In this document: positions 27,314-39,851 of the stretch, one piece after another
Numbering within the stretch: the stretch's first letter is position 1
Layout: every line of letters begins with the position of its first letter
Source of the DNA: Legionellaceae bacterium
GTDB lineage: Bacteria; Pseudomonadota; Gammaproteobacteria; Legionellales; Legionellaceae
Assembly (NCBI GenBank): GCA_029212505.1
Contig: JARGOS010000010.1
Location: 1-56,938 of the forward strand
Direction: 5' to 3'
Length of the DNA: 56,938 nt
Program-made: the position numbers and the translations under genes
The notes under the pieces: generated by a model
Seen by the model: only the letters and a program-made list of their open reading frames with translations
The model's database searches: none
Told to the model about the DNA's origin: nothing

Positions 27314-28168
27314 TTAATGCGTCATATTATGAGCTGCTACATGCTCCGGGGTCAGCTGCGTGCTTTCAGGATGTCGTCGTTTTGTTCTTGTTGTAGGTAA
27401 GGTGAAGAAACTTTGCCCTGCATGAGAAAACGAATCATGGGATAAAACCTCCTGTTGCGCGGCCTCAAGAGCAATTTTTGAGCTGGCTAATAAAAGCGTC
27501 GCTTTTAAAACGTGAGCGCACTGCGGATGTGAAGAAAAAGCTTCTGATTGAGAAAGGTTGTGTAAATCTCGCCAGCATCGATCGATGATTTCGAGCGGAC
27601 TGTTTGCCCGAGGACTGCTTGCTAAACCTAAAAGAGCATCAGCGCATTCACTGGCAGCCTCATCAGGGGATAGGGTACTCGAAATGGAGGATGTTGAACT
27701 TGACGTTTGTTTTTCCAGTTCATTTTTTGCATTATCCAGGCGTGACTTCACGTCATGATATTGTTTTAAATAATCACTTGCCCAGGTCTTATCTTTTTTT
27801 GATGCATAATAATCACGAGAATATTCTGTGTATAATATACATTGACGCGTACATCGTGTTTGCTTATCAAGTAATTCGTTTTTTACATCTATCGTTTGAG
27901 CAAAGTCATAGCAGATTCCGTAGTATTTGCGGAGTCCTTCGTATTGAACGTGCATATTGGTGTAAATATCCGCTCTATCTTTTGGCTTAATCTCGCTGTT
28001 TTCCTGAAGTAATGTTTCATAACTCGTTATAATATTTTGATGTGCACTGAATACCGCTTGTTCTGGTAAACGGGTCGGATTCTTATGATCTGTATACTGT
28101 TTATCAAATAATTTACTTTGTTCCAACAGTTGATTGAGTTGCTTGGCTTGATCTTGAGTAAAAGGCAT
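27314..28168 (-). CDS. Orphan helical protein with basic C-terminal motif, candidate effector
   Basis: 284 residues from ATG 28168, chosen because GGAG lies 7 bases upstream; an in-frame ATG at 28192 exists. No family recognised. Residues 1-160 are predicted helical, Gln/Lys/Asp-rich and possibly coiled-coil; a Ser/Thr-rich linker (about 160-175) follows, then a second helical part. The C-terminus carries RTKRRHPES, a nuclear-signal-like cluster, and the tail is His/Thr-rich. It lies directly upstream of the SET gene on the same strand but behind a separate promoter-like sequence. Effector role is inference. Confidence 0.68.
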   Translation of the reverse strand: MPFTQDQAKQLNQLLEQSKLFDKQYTDHKNPTRLPEQAVFSAHQNIITSYETLLQENSEIKPKDRADIYTNMHVQYEGLRKYYGICYDFAQTIDVKNELLDKQTRCTRQCILYTEYSRDYYASKKDKTWASDYLKQYHDVKSRLDNAKNELEKQTSSSTSSISSTLSPDEAASECADALLGLASSPRANSPLEIIDRCWRDLHNLSQSEAFSSHPQCAHVLKATLLLASSKIALEAAQQEVLSHDSFSHAGQSFFTLPTTRTKRRHPESTQLTPEHVAAHNMTH

Positions 28169-28313
28169 GTTTTGCTCCGGGTGCAAGACCATTCTATCCT
28201 TGGATTGGTCGAAAAATTCAAATGCTGTTTGTTGTGATTTTATTTTGACTTATAGTACCAAAATTAACTTACACTGTAAACATTAAGGTCATCTGGGTTG
28301 TGGTGTAAAAGTA

Positions 28314-30881
28314 TTAAGAGCTAATTCGGCATAATGGCTTAAAATCACAGGTTTGGCACGTGCTTTTTTTAGGGGGGCGCGGAACGCTGTGCCCGGTTTG
28401 ATATTCATGCGCGAGTGTTATGAGTCGTTGGTGCCATGCATGCTGATAGGTTGACCAAGATTCATCGGATTTGATGGTCTTGATGCCTTGGATATCTGCC
28501 GTGTTTTCGTTTTCAGTCAAGCCTCGGCAGGCGGTTTGGCCGTTTTTGAGTTCAACAAACAGTAAGCCGCGAATGGCGTCATCCAATAAGGCATACAAAA
28601 GCAGTTGAGGCGATTCAGGTCGCTCCTCATGCCACGGTAGTGGTGAAGGCAACCGGCTTTTGTAGTCTAACACCCATTTTTCTCCGGTATGAAGACGGTC
28701 GATGCGGTCAACGCGTACGCGAAACTCAAGTTCACCCAGCGTTAGGTGATAACTTTGCTCAATGGCCTCAATATCAAACGCGGGGCGTGATTGGTCCCAG
28801 GTAAGGCAGGCATACACCAAGCGTTTAAGGCGCGCATGCTCGACGGTTTGCATGAGCAGAGGAAACGAGGTGGGTTTATTGGCGCGAATAGGCGCAAGTG
28901 CTGTGTGAATCGCGGTGTCTATATCTTTTTCAAGATCAGCTTGACGGCAGGCAATCAGCGCACGCTGCGTTTTTAACTTTTTCCAGATCAGCTCTAAAAT
29001 ATGGTGAATCACTTGACCGCGCAGCATCGCATCAGGCCCTTCGGTAGGTTCGGGTGCTGAGGTGGCTTTGAGGCGATGTGCGGCAAAGGCTCGAAACGGA
29101 CAAAGTGCTTGATCGGTAAGGCGCGCGGTGCCACCGGTGCGTGTGTCGTGTTCTGTGAATGGATAGGTATACGGTTCGGGCTCTGTCAGTAATTTTGTGA
29201 TGTGCGTGATAGGCTTGGGTGCTCGCGCTTCGGGGAGTTCAGGATAACTTAAAATGAGTGGACTCGGCAAAGCCGGTATATCGCCCATAAGCGCAGGGTA
29301 GCTGAACACTTGCTCTTGGCTTGCAAGTTGAAGCCGTGTGATGCGTTTTTCCGCAAGTCGTTGCTCTCGTGAAGCGTTGGCATAAGGCATGTCGCGTTCG
29401 CGTTGCAATGCAATGGGGATAAAGGCGGATAAACGCGTGCGCGTGGGGAGTGTTTGATCGGTTGCGCCCGACATCCATACCGCATCATACGCACAGCCTG
29501 ACGCTTCGAGCAGCCCTAATATTTGCACGGGAGCATCTGATTTTTCCGGTTGGAAAATTGTATTTTTGGCTAAATCATGCAGCGCTCGAAACGCTTCTTT
29601 GGCGCACATGGTGGGGGTGACAACAGAAAGCGCAACAAAATCATCCATAAGCGCAATAAAACGCTGAAAGCACTGATACTGGGCTGAGGTTAAGCCGGCT
29701 TCACCTGGAAAGCCAAGCTGGGTTAGGCGCTGATAAAAAAGGCGTGCCCAGGCCAGCGGTGTTTCGGTGGTTGGGTAGCTGGTGAGGGCCTGGAGCGCTT
29801 CAGCCAGGGCTGGAGCTTGTGCTTGAATCGCGTGTTTAAAGTGTGAAAAGGGTATACGCTGCTCTTGTAAAATTGGCAGCTGATTAAAACACGAAGCACG
29901 TGCTAAAAATTCAGATTGAGCCGCCACAAGATGCGGTGAGCTGAGTAATAGCTGTGCTTGATGCTGGCTCAGTTCAATTTGATTCAGGCTTATCCATTGC
30001 AAGGCATGTGCAACGAATGGGTATTCTGTAAGCGGCTTTCCAAGTGAGATATTAAACACATCTTCTGGAAGATGGCGTTTAAAATAGCGCATCAGATTCG
30101 ATGCATCTTGATTGAGATCGGGAATCACTAAGCCGATATGTGTGGCGTTGCTCTTTAGTTTTTCTCGTACAAAATGCAACATGCGTGCATATTCATCCTG
30201 TTTATCGCGTGCGATGCATTGATAGGTTGTGGGTATGGATTCATCTGTGGATTCTTCAATAAAATCATCATGGTGCTGCTCGACGCCGAGCGCGCTTAAA
30301 TGGGCTTGAAAGGCTTGTTGAAGCGGTGTGTAATCATCAAAACACACCCAGTGTAAGCATCTAAACGGTGGGTTTTTTATATGGTTGATTAAGTAGCTTA
30401 CGAGCTGCTGTCTAGCGATTGCGTGCAGGTGCTTTAAGCGTGCTTCACCACGTGCTCGCCAGATTTCAAATTGCTGTGTTTGTTCGGTGAGTTCAAAATC
30501 GGGATGAGGGAGGCTAATTTGCCAGTCGTTACATACGGTCCAAGCACTGAGCACCGAGTTTAATAATTTTTGATGATGCTGGCTGTTTTCGTCAGGGGTT
30601 AAAACGTGACGCCATACGGTGCGGAGTTGTGCGTCGTTGAGTAACACTGGGTGTGTGTCGTGGGGGTGTTGATGACAAAAGCGCTCAAAAACATGTTGTA
30701 AAAACGCTTGATAAGGCAAGCATATCGGTTTTTCGAGGGTGCGTCGCCCGTCTTCCGTAATATAACGCGCTAAAAGTTGCTCGGCCAGACGATTGTTGGG
30801 CGTAATAATTGCCGCGCCGTCACGCATGGCCTGAATGACCGCGCTTAGCTGTTGTTCTTGTTTAGATGGATTGTAGGGCAT
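28314..30881 (-). CDS. RecB-like PD-(D/E)XK nuclease, putative DNA repair protein
   Basis: 855 residues from ATG 30881, which lies inside the end of the upstream gene. The protein resembles the 'probable DNA repair protein' family (AddB/RecB-like): an N-terminal helicase-like part (ITPNNRLAEQLLARY, HVGLVIPD-like strands) without a convincing Walker A motif, then a C-terminal RecB-type nuclease domain with VRVDRIDR and WVLDYKSR (the D...D-x-K core), and a Cys cluster (CQTCDFKPLC) as in iron-sulphur AddB/RecB nucleases. Role in DNA end processing is inferred from family. Overlaps the TPR-methyltransferase gene by 20 bases. Confidence 0.82.
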   Translation of the reverse strand: MPYNPSKQEQQLSAVIQAMRDGAAIITPNNRLAEQLLARYITEDGRRTLEKPICLPYQAFLQHVFERFCHQHPHDTHPVLLNDAQLRTVWRHVLTPDENSQHHQKLLNSVLSAWTVCNDWQISLPHPDFELTEQTQQFEIWRARGEARLKHLHAIARQQLVSYLINHIKNPPFRCLHWVCFDDYTPLQQAFQAHLSALGVEQHHDDFIEESTDESIPTTYQCIARDKQDEYARMLHFVREKLKSNATHIGLVIPDLNQDASNLMRYFKRHLPEDVFNISLGKPLTEYPFVAHALQWISLNQIELSQHQAQLLLSSPHLVAAQSEFLARASCFNQLPILQEQRIPFSHFKHAIQAQAPALAEALQALTSYPTTETPLAWARLFYQRLTQLGFPGEAGLTSAQYQCFQRFIALMDDFVALSVVTPTMCAKEAFRALHDLAKNTIFQPEKSDAPVQILGLLEASGCAYDAVWMSGATDQTLPTRTRLSAFIPIALQRERDMPYANASREQRLAEKRITRLQLASQEQVFSYPALMGDIPALPSPLILSYPELPEARAPKPITHITKLLTEPEPYTYPFTEHDTRTGGTARLTDQALCPFRAFAAHRLKATSAPEPTEGPDAMLRGQVIHHILELIWKKLKTQRALIACRQADLEKDIDTAIHTALAPIRANKPTSFPLLMQTVEHARLKRLVYACLTWDQSRPAFDIEAIEQSYHLTLGELEFRVRVDRIDRLHTGEKWVLDYKSRLPSPLPWHEERPESPQLLLYALLDDAIRGLLFVELKNGQTACRGLTENENTADIQGIKTIKSDESWSTYQHAWHQRLITLAHEYQTGHSVPRPPKKSTCQTCDFKPLCRISS

Positions 30882-32358
30882 ACAGCATAACCGGTAGATC
30901 GTCGTCGTGGTGTTTTCGCGCAACGAATGATTCTTGGTAGGCAAGTTGCAAGCCATGTTCTTCGGCTAACGCTATCAGGTAGCGAGGATGGTGTGCAAAA
31001 CGTGCCGTGGTTTGTAATATCCAGTTGGCTGAATCACTGATTTCATGCGTTAAAATAAACAAGCCTTTGGGGGCTAAATATTTTTTTACACACGCAAATA
31101 ACGGCGATAAATCACCAAGATAAGGCAAGACATCGGCGGCTGTGATGAGGTTGTACGGGATATTACTGGGATCTAATTGGTGAAAGTACTCAATAATTTC
31201 GGATTCAATCAGTTCATCATAAATAGCTTTATCACGGGCATGCGCAAGCATTTTGGGCGAAAGGTCCACGCCGGTTAAATGCTGACTTAGTTCACGGAGT
31301 ATGACGCCAGAAAGCCCTGTGCCACAGCCTAAATCAAGTGCACGTGTGACCTGCATGTTAGGGATTAGCTGATGTAATACGTGAGCGATACGATGAGGCA
31401 CGCTGTATTTTAACGTTTCGGTCATATGTTTTTCGTAGTGCAGGGCATAATTATCAAATAAATTTTGTGCATATTCGGGGCAGGCGGCGTGTTGTTCTTG
31501 GCTGTTATTAAAAGCATCCAGCATAAACGCGCTGCTTTTATCGTCTGGATTAACCGCACGAGCTTTGGTTAAGTACGCAATGGCTTCTTGTGTTTGCCCC
31601 AAACGCTGAGCAATGCTTGCCAAGTTGGTGAGGCAGGCATGATGCGTGGGCGTCTGTTGGAGTATAAATTTAAAATGCTCTGTCGCTTGTTTGAGTTGAC
31701 CGAGGGCCATTTCGGCCACACCCGCGTTATAATGATATTCGAGGTTATTGGGGTGATTTTTGAGTAGGATTGCATAATGCGTGCGTGCATTTTCAAAACG
31801 GTCATAATGCATAAACGTGGCGGCTAAGTTGTTGCGCGCGTCTTCATGATGCTCATCAAACGCCAGGGCTTGGCTAAAATAGGTGATGGCTTGTTGGCCT
31901 TCGTCGCGTTTTAAGGCAATCACCCCTAAATTGGCCAGGGCATCGGGCTGCTCTTTGTGCTGTGCGAGCACGGCTTGAAAGGCTTGTTCGGCGGCATCGA
32001 GTTCATGATGCGTGAGGCTAATAATACCTTGATAAAATTGCGCGTTCGTATGTTCTGGATTTAAAGCTAACACGTTATTAAATTGTGTTTTTGCTGCATC
32101 AAGCTTGTGTTGTTTTAAAAAAAATAGGCCTAAATTATAATGCGCGACCCAAAAGTCGGGGGCTTGATGTACGGCATTGGCATAATGCTCTAAAGCTTGG
32201 TTTTGCTTGCCCACACGCTCATACAGCGTCGCTAAATTATTATGATCAGCCGGCGATAGTGAGTTGTTTTTTTGCAGCAGTGATTCATAAACCGCAATTG
32301 CTTCGGCAAAGCGACCGCCTTTTTGATGTTCATGTGCCTGTGCTGGTGTGTGAATCAT
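30862..32358 (-). CDS. TPR-repeat SAM-dependent methyltransferase
   Basis: 498 residues from ATG 32358 (the frame is open to 32415). At least seven TPR units occupy about 1-280, each with the W/L-G-Y-A-F-A-P spacing (for example NNLATLYERVGKQNQALEHYANAV). A class I methyltransferase domain follows at about 320-495 with motif I ALDLGCGTGLSG, then LTGVDLSPKMLAHAR and DLITAADVLPYLGDL. Such fusions are often annotated as TPR-methyltransferases of unknown substrate. It shares its 3' end with the nuclease gene, suggesting one transcript. Confidence 0.85.
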   Translation of the reverse strand: MIHTPAQAHEHQKGGRFAEAIAVYESLLQKNNSLSPADHNNLATLYERVGKQNQALEHYANAVHQAPDFWVAHYNLGLFFLKQHKLDAAKTQFNNVLALNPEHTNAQFYQGIISLTHHELDAAEQAFQAVLAQHKEQPDALANLGVIALKRDEGQQAITYFSQALAFDEHHEDARNNLAATFMHYDRFENARTHYAILLKNHPNNLEYHYNAGVAEMALGQLKQATEHFKFILQQTPTHHACLTNLASIAQRLGQTQEAIAYLTKARAVNPDDKSSAFMLDAFNNSQEQHAACPEYAQNLFDNYALHYEKHMTETLKYSVPHRIAHVLHQLIPNMQVTRALDLGCGTGLSGVILRELSQHLTGVDLSPKMLAHARDKAIYDELIESEIIEYFHQLDPSNIPYNLITAADVLPYLGDLSPLFACVKKYLAPKGLFILTHEISDSANWILQTTARFAHHPRYLIALAEEHGLQLAYQESFVARKHHDDDLPVMLYALQSI

Positions 32359-32474
32359 GGCGTTGATGTGTATGAGTTTTGATGTGATCGTGGCATTGAT
32401 TGCGTTTGATGGCAATGCTTAGGTGTCGTTTATTCCATGGATCTAGGAAAGAATCACATTTAGATCAGATTGGC

Positions 32475-33023
32475 TTATTTAAAGCACGATTTTCCGCCAA
32501 TAACATGGCCATTAATTTTTGATTTTCCACGAAAAAACACGATGCCATGACCCGCATCAAATATTATATCCCCAGTAATTTCTGAAGCATCATCTAAGTA
32601 AACAATTTGTTTTTTCTCAGTAATTTTCGGTAAATGTAAGTCGCCCACTATTTTGCTTTTTGTTAATTTTGTTTCATTGGAGTATACATTTAATCCATTG
32701 TTAAATATTGTTGATGAAGCCGAGAGTGCTCCTTTGATTGATGAAGGCTCACTTATGCTGGAGTTAATAAAATCAGCTGTCCCATTAACGTCCAATGAGA
32801 AAAAAGAAGCGTTTTGGGCGGTTAATGTCCCATTAACCATGGTTGATGCAGTTACTGTTGTTCCATCAATATTTACTATGCCATTACCATAAACTTGGTT
32901 AACGGTCCCCTGACCACAATTTAATCCACCGGGAAGCGTGTTGCACACGGAATTAGCCCCGACGTTTGCTATACTACTTAACAGCAATATTGTCATAAAT
33001 ATTTTTTTTTGCTTTAGTTTCAA
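32475..33023 (-). CDS. Secreted repeat protein, beta-solenoid-like
   Basis: 182 residues. A signal peptide (1-23, ending VGANS) and two Cys (CNTLPGGLNC) precede alternating short strands such as NIDGTTVTAS, VNGTLTAQNA and VNGTADFINS, typical of beta-helical or bactofilin-like folds; the last residues are GGKSCFK. The start is TTG at 33023, decided by a strong AAGGAG 6 bases upstream (33030-33035); a later ATG would remove the signal peptide's basic start. Stands alone with a stem-loop in its leader. Function unknown; a surface or periplasmic place is likely. Confidence 0.72.
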   Translation of the reverse strand: MKLKQKKIFMTILLLSSIANVGANSVCNTLPGGLNCGQGTVNQVYGNGIVNIDGTTVTASTMVNGTLTAQNASFFSLDVNGTADFINSSISEPSSIKGALSASSTIFNNGLNVYSNETKLTKSKIVGDLHLPKITEKKQIVYLDDASEITGDIIFDAGHGIVFFRGKSKINGHVIGGKSCFK

Positions 33024-36123
<3,100 letters not shown>

Positions 36124-36192
36124 GGTGTGAACTCCAAAAAAAGTAGGATGAATTTGAGTATAGATGATTTTTATTGATATTGAGGCGTAAGC

Positions 36193-36672
36193 GTGAAAAC
36201 AGAAAAAGCAACGAAAGAAAAAATTAAGCCAAGCAAGATCATATTGGATGATTTGAAGCGCGTATTATTAAACGGTGGCAATACAACACAAGAAGCGATT
36301 GCGTTGGCGCTTGAGCGCAAAGGCCATCAGGTGAATCAATCCAAAATTTCAAGGTTGCTTCGAAAGCTCAATGCGATTAAAACACAAAACGATCAAGGCG
36401 CGATGGTGTATTGCTTGCCTCACGATGCCGAAGCACCGCCTATTGACAGCCGTTTAGAGGCGTTGGTGATTGATATTGTGGCTAACGAACATATGATTGT
36501 GATCAAAACAAGCCCGGGAGCGGCGTCGTTGATTGCGCGGGTGTTGGATCAAAAAAAATGCCAAATTTTAGGGACCATTGCTGGCGATGACACGATTTTT
36601 GTTGCACCGGAGTCCATCCAAAACATTCAACAAAGTTTAAGTTTAGTGCGGGAGCAGTTGGGTTACGTTTAA
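36193..36672 (+). CDS. argR: Arginine repressor ArgR
   Basis: 159 residues: an N-terminal winged helix (about 10-80; NTTQEAIALALERKGHQVNQSKISRLLRKL) and a C-terminal arginine-binding, hexamer-forming domain with TSPGAASLIARVLDQ and ILGTIAGDDTIFVAP, where the GDDT loop contacts arginine. The start is GTG 36193 with GAGG 7 bases upstream. No arginine biosynthesis gene is next to it. A short inverted repeat (CGCATT/AATGCG, 36676-36690) follows. Confidence 0.92.
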   Translation: MKTEKATKEKIKPSKIILDDLKRVLLNGGNTTQEAIALALERKGHQVNQSKISRLLRKLNAIKTQNDQGAMVYCLPHDAEAPPIDSRLEALVIDIVANEHMIVIKTSPGAASLIARVLDQKKCQILGTIAGDDTIFVAPESIQNIQQSLSLVREQLGYV

Positions 36673-36737
36673 CAGCGCATTATAAATGCGATAGAATGAC
36701 GCTACATTTTGATGGATTAAAATAGAAAGGATGCTTT

Positions 36738-37718
36738 ATGTCGTACCCCACATGTGAGCGTGATACCAGCTATGATGCGTTATTGGCCTTAGCAGGCGTT
36801 GCGCTTGCAACGTACGCTATGGCACGCTTTTTTGAATCACAAGATAAGCTGGGTTATGAGACCCGTTCTGCTCGTATGATTTCCGGTTTTTTGCAATTAA
36901 CCATGCACCTGTGGCATACGACCGGTCCTGAGGTTGAAATCACCAGCGAAAGCGGGTGTTTAATTGCACTGGGGCCTCATCGAGCCAGTTTAGATGCTTT
37001 TGGGTTTGCATCTAAAATTAAATTACACGGCACAACGCCGCCTCAATTTTTTGCGACCGATGTTTTTAATGTGATACCCGGCGTGACTTCTTTGTTTGAT
37101 ATGTTTAAAGTGATTACCATTAAAGCCAAAGCCCCTAAAGACGAACAAGGGCGTTCTGGGAATGCGGCGGCCTTAGATGAAGCGAGCAGAATATTACAAA
37201 ATCATGGGTGTGTCGCCGTATTTCCGCAAGGTAATTTTGCAAGAATCGGACAAAAGCCCCCAAGAATCTACAACGGTACTGCAAATCTTGCGATCACCAA
37301 TAAGCTGCCCATTCATGTGATAAGGCTCGATGGTTTTTGGAGCTTAAAGAATCCCGTGATTCCATTGTTTATACGAAACAACACGTTTTATCGTGCGTTT
37401 TTTGCTTTATTTCATATGAACCGTGTGCGCGTGAACTTATGTGATGTGATTGATGTTCATTTGCAAGCGGAGCATGAAAATTCAAGTCACGAAGAAAAAA
37501 TAGAGGCGATTAATGCACGGCTTTACGCTTGTTATCGACAGACCGAAGAATTAACGCCTGAGAAAATAGATAAGCTCAAACCAACGCTTTCAGATACGAT
37601 TCATCTAAGTATTTGGCGTAACAAATTAGAACATCATGAATTAACAAAAAAACTGACCAAAGTAGAAGCTGAAGCTTCAGCATTAGAAGAACGTGTTGAA
37701 TCTATGATGGCCATATGA
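36738..37718 (+). CDS. PlsC-like glycerophospholipid acyltransferase
   Basis: 326 residues. A short hydrophobic N-terminal segment (about 12-29) precedes a PlsC-type domain with H-x4-D as HRASLD, then FPQGNFAR in place of FPEGTR and a PxxP-like LPIHVIRLDGF. The last 50 residues are charged and likely coiled-coil. Transfers an acyl chain to lysophosphatidate or a related acceptor if active; the Glu-to-Gln change in the second motif makes the specificity uncertain. Its start has AAAGG about 8 bases upstream. Confidence 0.75.
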   Translation: MSYPTCERDTSYDALLALAGVALATYAMARFFESQDKLGYETRSARMISGFLQLTMHLWHTTGPEVEITSESGCLIALGPHRASLDAFGFASKIKLHGTTPPQFFATDVFNVIPGVTSLFDMFKVITIKAKAPKDEQGRSGNAAALDEASRILQNHGCVAVFPQGNFARIGQKPPRIYNGTANLAITNKLPIHVIRLDGFWSLKNPVIPLFIRNNTFYRAFFALFHMNRVRVNLCDVIDVHLQAEHENSSHEEKIEAINARLYACYRQTEELTPEKIDKLKPTLSDTIHLSIWRNKLEHHELTKKLTKVEAEASALEERVESMMAI

Positions 37719-37733
37719 TCTGTACGTCTTGGT

Positions 37734-38141
37734 TTATAATACCCAATTTTCGAGTTTTAGCTGTTTGATTCGAGCAAATTCTTTTTCGTTATTGGTCACA
37801 AGCGTTGTGCCAAGCTCTAAAGCGTGAGCCGCTATCCATAAATCATGATTGCCAATGGTGTTGCCTTGTTTTTCTAAGTTAGCTCTGAGCTCAGCATAAA
37901 GTTCAGATACTTTTAAGGAAAGCGGTAGAGGGGGGATGTAGTCACATATTTGATGAATCATATGTTTTGCTTTGCGTGAGTTATTACTTTTTTGTGCGCC
38001 GTAAAATAATTCACCATAAGTAATGGCAGACATGCCAACCATACCTACAGAAAGTTGTTCGAATTTATCGAGTACTGATTTGGGTTTTTGTTTCATGATA
38101 TAAATGCATATATTAGTATCAAGAAGGTAATTTAAAGGCAT
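37734..38141 (-). CDS. vapC: VapC-type PIN-domain toxin
   Basis: 135-residue PIN ribonuclease. Acidic residues: Asp8 in LLDTNICIY, Glu44 in TYGELFYG, Asp100 in NHDLWIAAHA, and the LVTNNEKEFARI end typical of VapC. It probably cleaves tRNA or rRNA loops when freed from VapB. Two bases after vapB. Confidence 0.93.
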   Translation of the reverse strand: MPLNYLLDTNICIYIMKQKPKSVLDKFEQLSVGMVGMSAITYGELFYGAQKSNNSRKAKHMIHQICDYIPPLPLSLKVSELYAELRANLEKQGNTIGNHDLWIAAHALELGTTLVTNNEKEFARIKQLKLENWVL

Positions 38142-38143
38142 GA

Positions 38144-38371
38144 TTAAAACTCCCGTTCTTGCGGAGGCAAATCAATCCGTCCGTGTTCAAAAAAATCTTC
38201 AGGCATGTGCGTCATGAGCTCAAATGCTTGTTTAAGATTGCTGGGTTTTTCTCGCAAAATAAGCTCATCATTTCGTTTGATAATTTCAACGCGTTCGCTG
38301 TTGATATGAAATTTCTTAGGAATTCTCACAGCTTGAGAATTTCCTGATTGAAAAACTTTGGCATACGTCAT
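38144..38371 (-). CDS. vapB: VapB-type antitoxin (AbrB/SpoVT fold)
   Basis: 75 residues. N-terminal swapped-hairpin DNA-binding domain (MTYAKVFQSGNSQAVRIPKKF) and a C-terminal tail (FFEHGRIDLPPQEREF) that would thread into VapC. First gene of the pair, behind a palindromic operator. Confidence 0.93.
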   Translation of the reverse strand: MTYAKVFQSGNSQAVRIPKKFHINSERVEIIKRNDELILREKPSNLKQAFELMTHMPEDFFEHGRIDLPPQEREF

Positions 38372-38391
38372 AAGAGCACCTCATAACCTAA

Positions 38392-38416
38392 TGTATATAC
38401 ATAAAGTATATACTTA
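38392..38416 (-). promoter_or_regulatory. VapBC operator
   Basis: Two copies of the self-complementary octamer GTATATAC (38393-38400, 38406-38413) with centres 13 bases apart; each lies in a longer palindrome (TGTATATACA and AAGTATATACTT). It begins 21 bases upstream of vapB and is a likely site for VapB/VapC autoregulation. Confidence 0.65.
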
Positions 38417-38489
38417 AATTTGTGTTTTGCAATGCCTGAAGAGCGCGTACAATACTTGGTATAAGTTATTTATTTTTGTGATGCATGAA

Positions 38490-39851
38490 ATGAAAGTAAA
38501 AACACGGTTTGTGTGCAGTGAATGTGCCGCAATATTTTCGCAGTGGGCAGGCCAGTGCACACAATGTGGTGCATGGAATGCGGTAACTGAAGAGGGCAGC
38601 GCGCGACCCGGTAGCAGCATGAAAACAGGTCGGCGTGTCGGAAATTATGCAAACGAACGTTCAAAAGTTACGTTAATCGAAGATGTGACGGTAGAAAAAA
38701 CCGTGCGTATGGATCTGGGATTGTCGGAGCTTAATCGCGTGCTGGGCGGCGGTTTGGTGGATGGTTCAGTGGTGTTGGTTGGGGGCGATCCGGGCATTGG
38801 TAAATCCACGTTATTATTGCAAGCCATGGCGCATTTATCGCTCACTAATTCGGTGTTGTACGTCACCGGTGAGGAATCGCTACAACAAGTTGCAATGCGC
38901 GCCAAGCGTTTGCAGCTCCCACAAAAAAATATACGCCTTGTGGCTGAAACGCAAGTGGAAACGATTCTTGATCATGCCGGCGTCGAGCGCCCACGTGTGC
39001 TGGTGATTGACTCGGTGCAAACGATTTTTACCGAAGCCTTAAACTCAGCACCCGGTGGTGTGAGCCAGGTACGTGAGTCAGCCGCGCTTTTGGTGCGTTT
39101 TGCCAAAATGACACAAACCGCGATATTTTTAGTGGGCCATGTCACCAAAGACGGTTCACTTGCAGGACCTCGTGTGCTTGAGCATATGGTCGATAGCGTG
39201 TTGTATTTTGAGGGCCAGTCAGACAGTCGTTTTCGGGTGATTCGCGCGATCAAAAACCGTTTTGGCGCAGCCAACGAGCTGGGTGTGTTTGCTATGACAG
39301 ATAGAGGCCTGAAAGAAGTCGCCAACCCATCGGCGATATTTTTATCACGAACGCTTGAGCCCACACCGGGAAATGTGGTGATGGTGACTTGGGAAGGATC
39401 GCGCCCGATGCTTGTGGATATTCAAGCGCTGGTCAACGAATCCCACGGTTCGCAATCACGGCGTGTGATTGCAGGCCTTGAGAATAATCGGATGGCGATA
39501 TTATTGGCTGTTTTAGACAGGCACGGTGGTGTGGTCACGTATGATCAAGATGTATTTATCAATGTGGTGGGAGGCATCAAAGTTGCTGATACGGGTAGCG
39601 ATTTGGCCTTGGTTGCCGCGGTTGTGTCAAGCTTAAGAGATCGCGTGTTTGATCGTGACACCGTGATTTTTGGTGAGGTGGGGCTTGCCGGTGAAATTCG
39701 GCCGGTGCAAAGCGGGCAAGAGCGCCTCAAAGAAGCGGTTAAACATGGCTTTAAACGCGCGATTGTGCCCTATGCGAATGCACCTAAGCAGGCGGTAGGC
39801 ATCGAAATCCAAGCCGTAAAAAATATTCAGGATGTGCTAAAATGCATATAA
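38490..39851 (+). CDS. radA: DNA repair protein RadA
   Basis: Sms/RadA branch-migration helicase. From ATG 38490, 453 residues: zinc finger C-x2-C...C-x2-C (9, 12, 23, 26), RecA-like core with Walker A GGDPGIGKST (98-107), KNRFGAANELGVF motif, and a Lon-protease-like C-terminal domain. ATG 38481 (MHEMKVKT) is an alternative; the frame opens at 38427 but that would add an unusual leader. Overlaps the next gene by 10 bases. Confidence 0.95.
   Translation: MKVKTRFVCSECAAIFSQWAGQCTQCGAWNAVTEEGSARPGSSMKTGRRVGNYANERSKVTLIEDVTVEKTVRMDLGLSELNRVLGGGLVDGSVVLVGGDPGIGKSTLLLQAMAHLSLTNSVLYVTGEESLQQVAMRAKRLQLPQKNIRLVAETQVETILDHAGVERPRVLVIDSVQTIFTEALNSAPGGVSQVRESAALLVRFAKMTQTAIFLVGHVTKDGSLAGPRVLEHMVDSVLYFEGQSDSRFRVIRAIKNRFGAANELGVFAMTDRGLKEVANPSAIFLSRTLEPTPGNVVMVTWEGSRPMLVDIQALVNESHGSQSRRVIAGLENNRMAILLAVLDRHGGVVTYDQDVFINVVGGIKVADTGSDLALVAAVVSSLRDRVFDRDTVIFGEVGLAGEIRPVQSGQERLKEAVKHGFKRAIVPYANAPKQAVGIEIQAVKNIQDVLKCI

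Noticed and set aside
28193-28313. CTTAAT/GTTAAT pair resembling a PmrA box upstream of the orphan at 27314-28168.
   Set aside because: The two half-sites start 19 bases apart, not the 11 expected for PmrA direct repeats.
38427-38489. Upstream extension of radA.
   Set aside because: It would place an unusual leader before the zinc finger, whereas RadA proteins begin a few residues before the first Cys pair.
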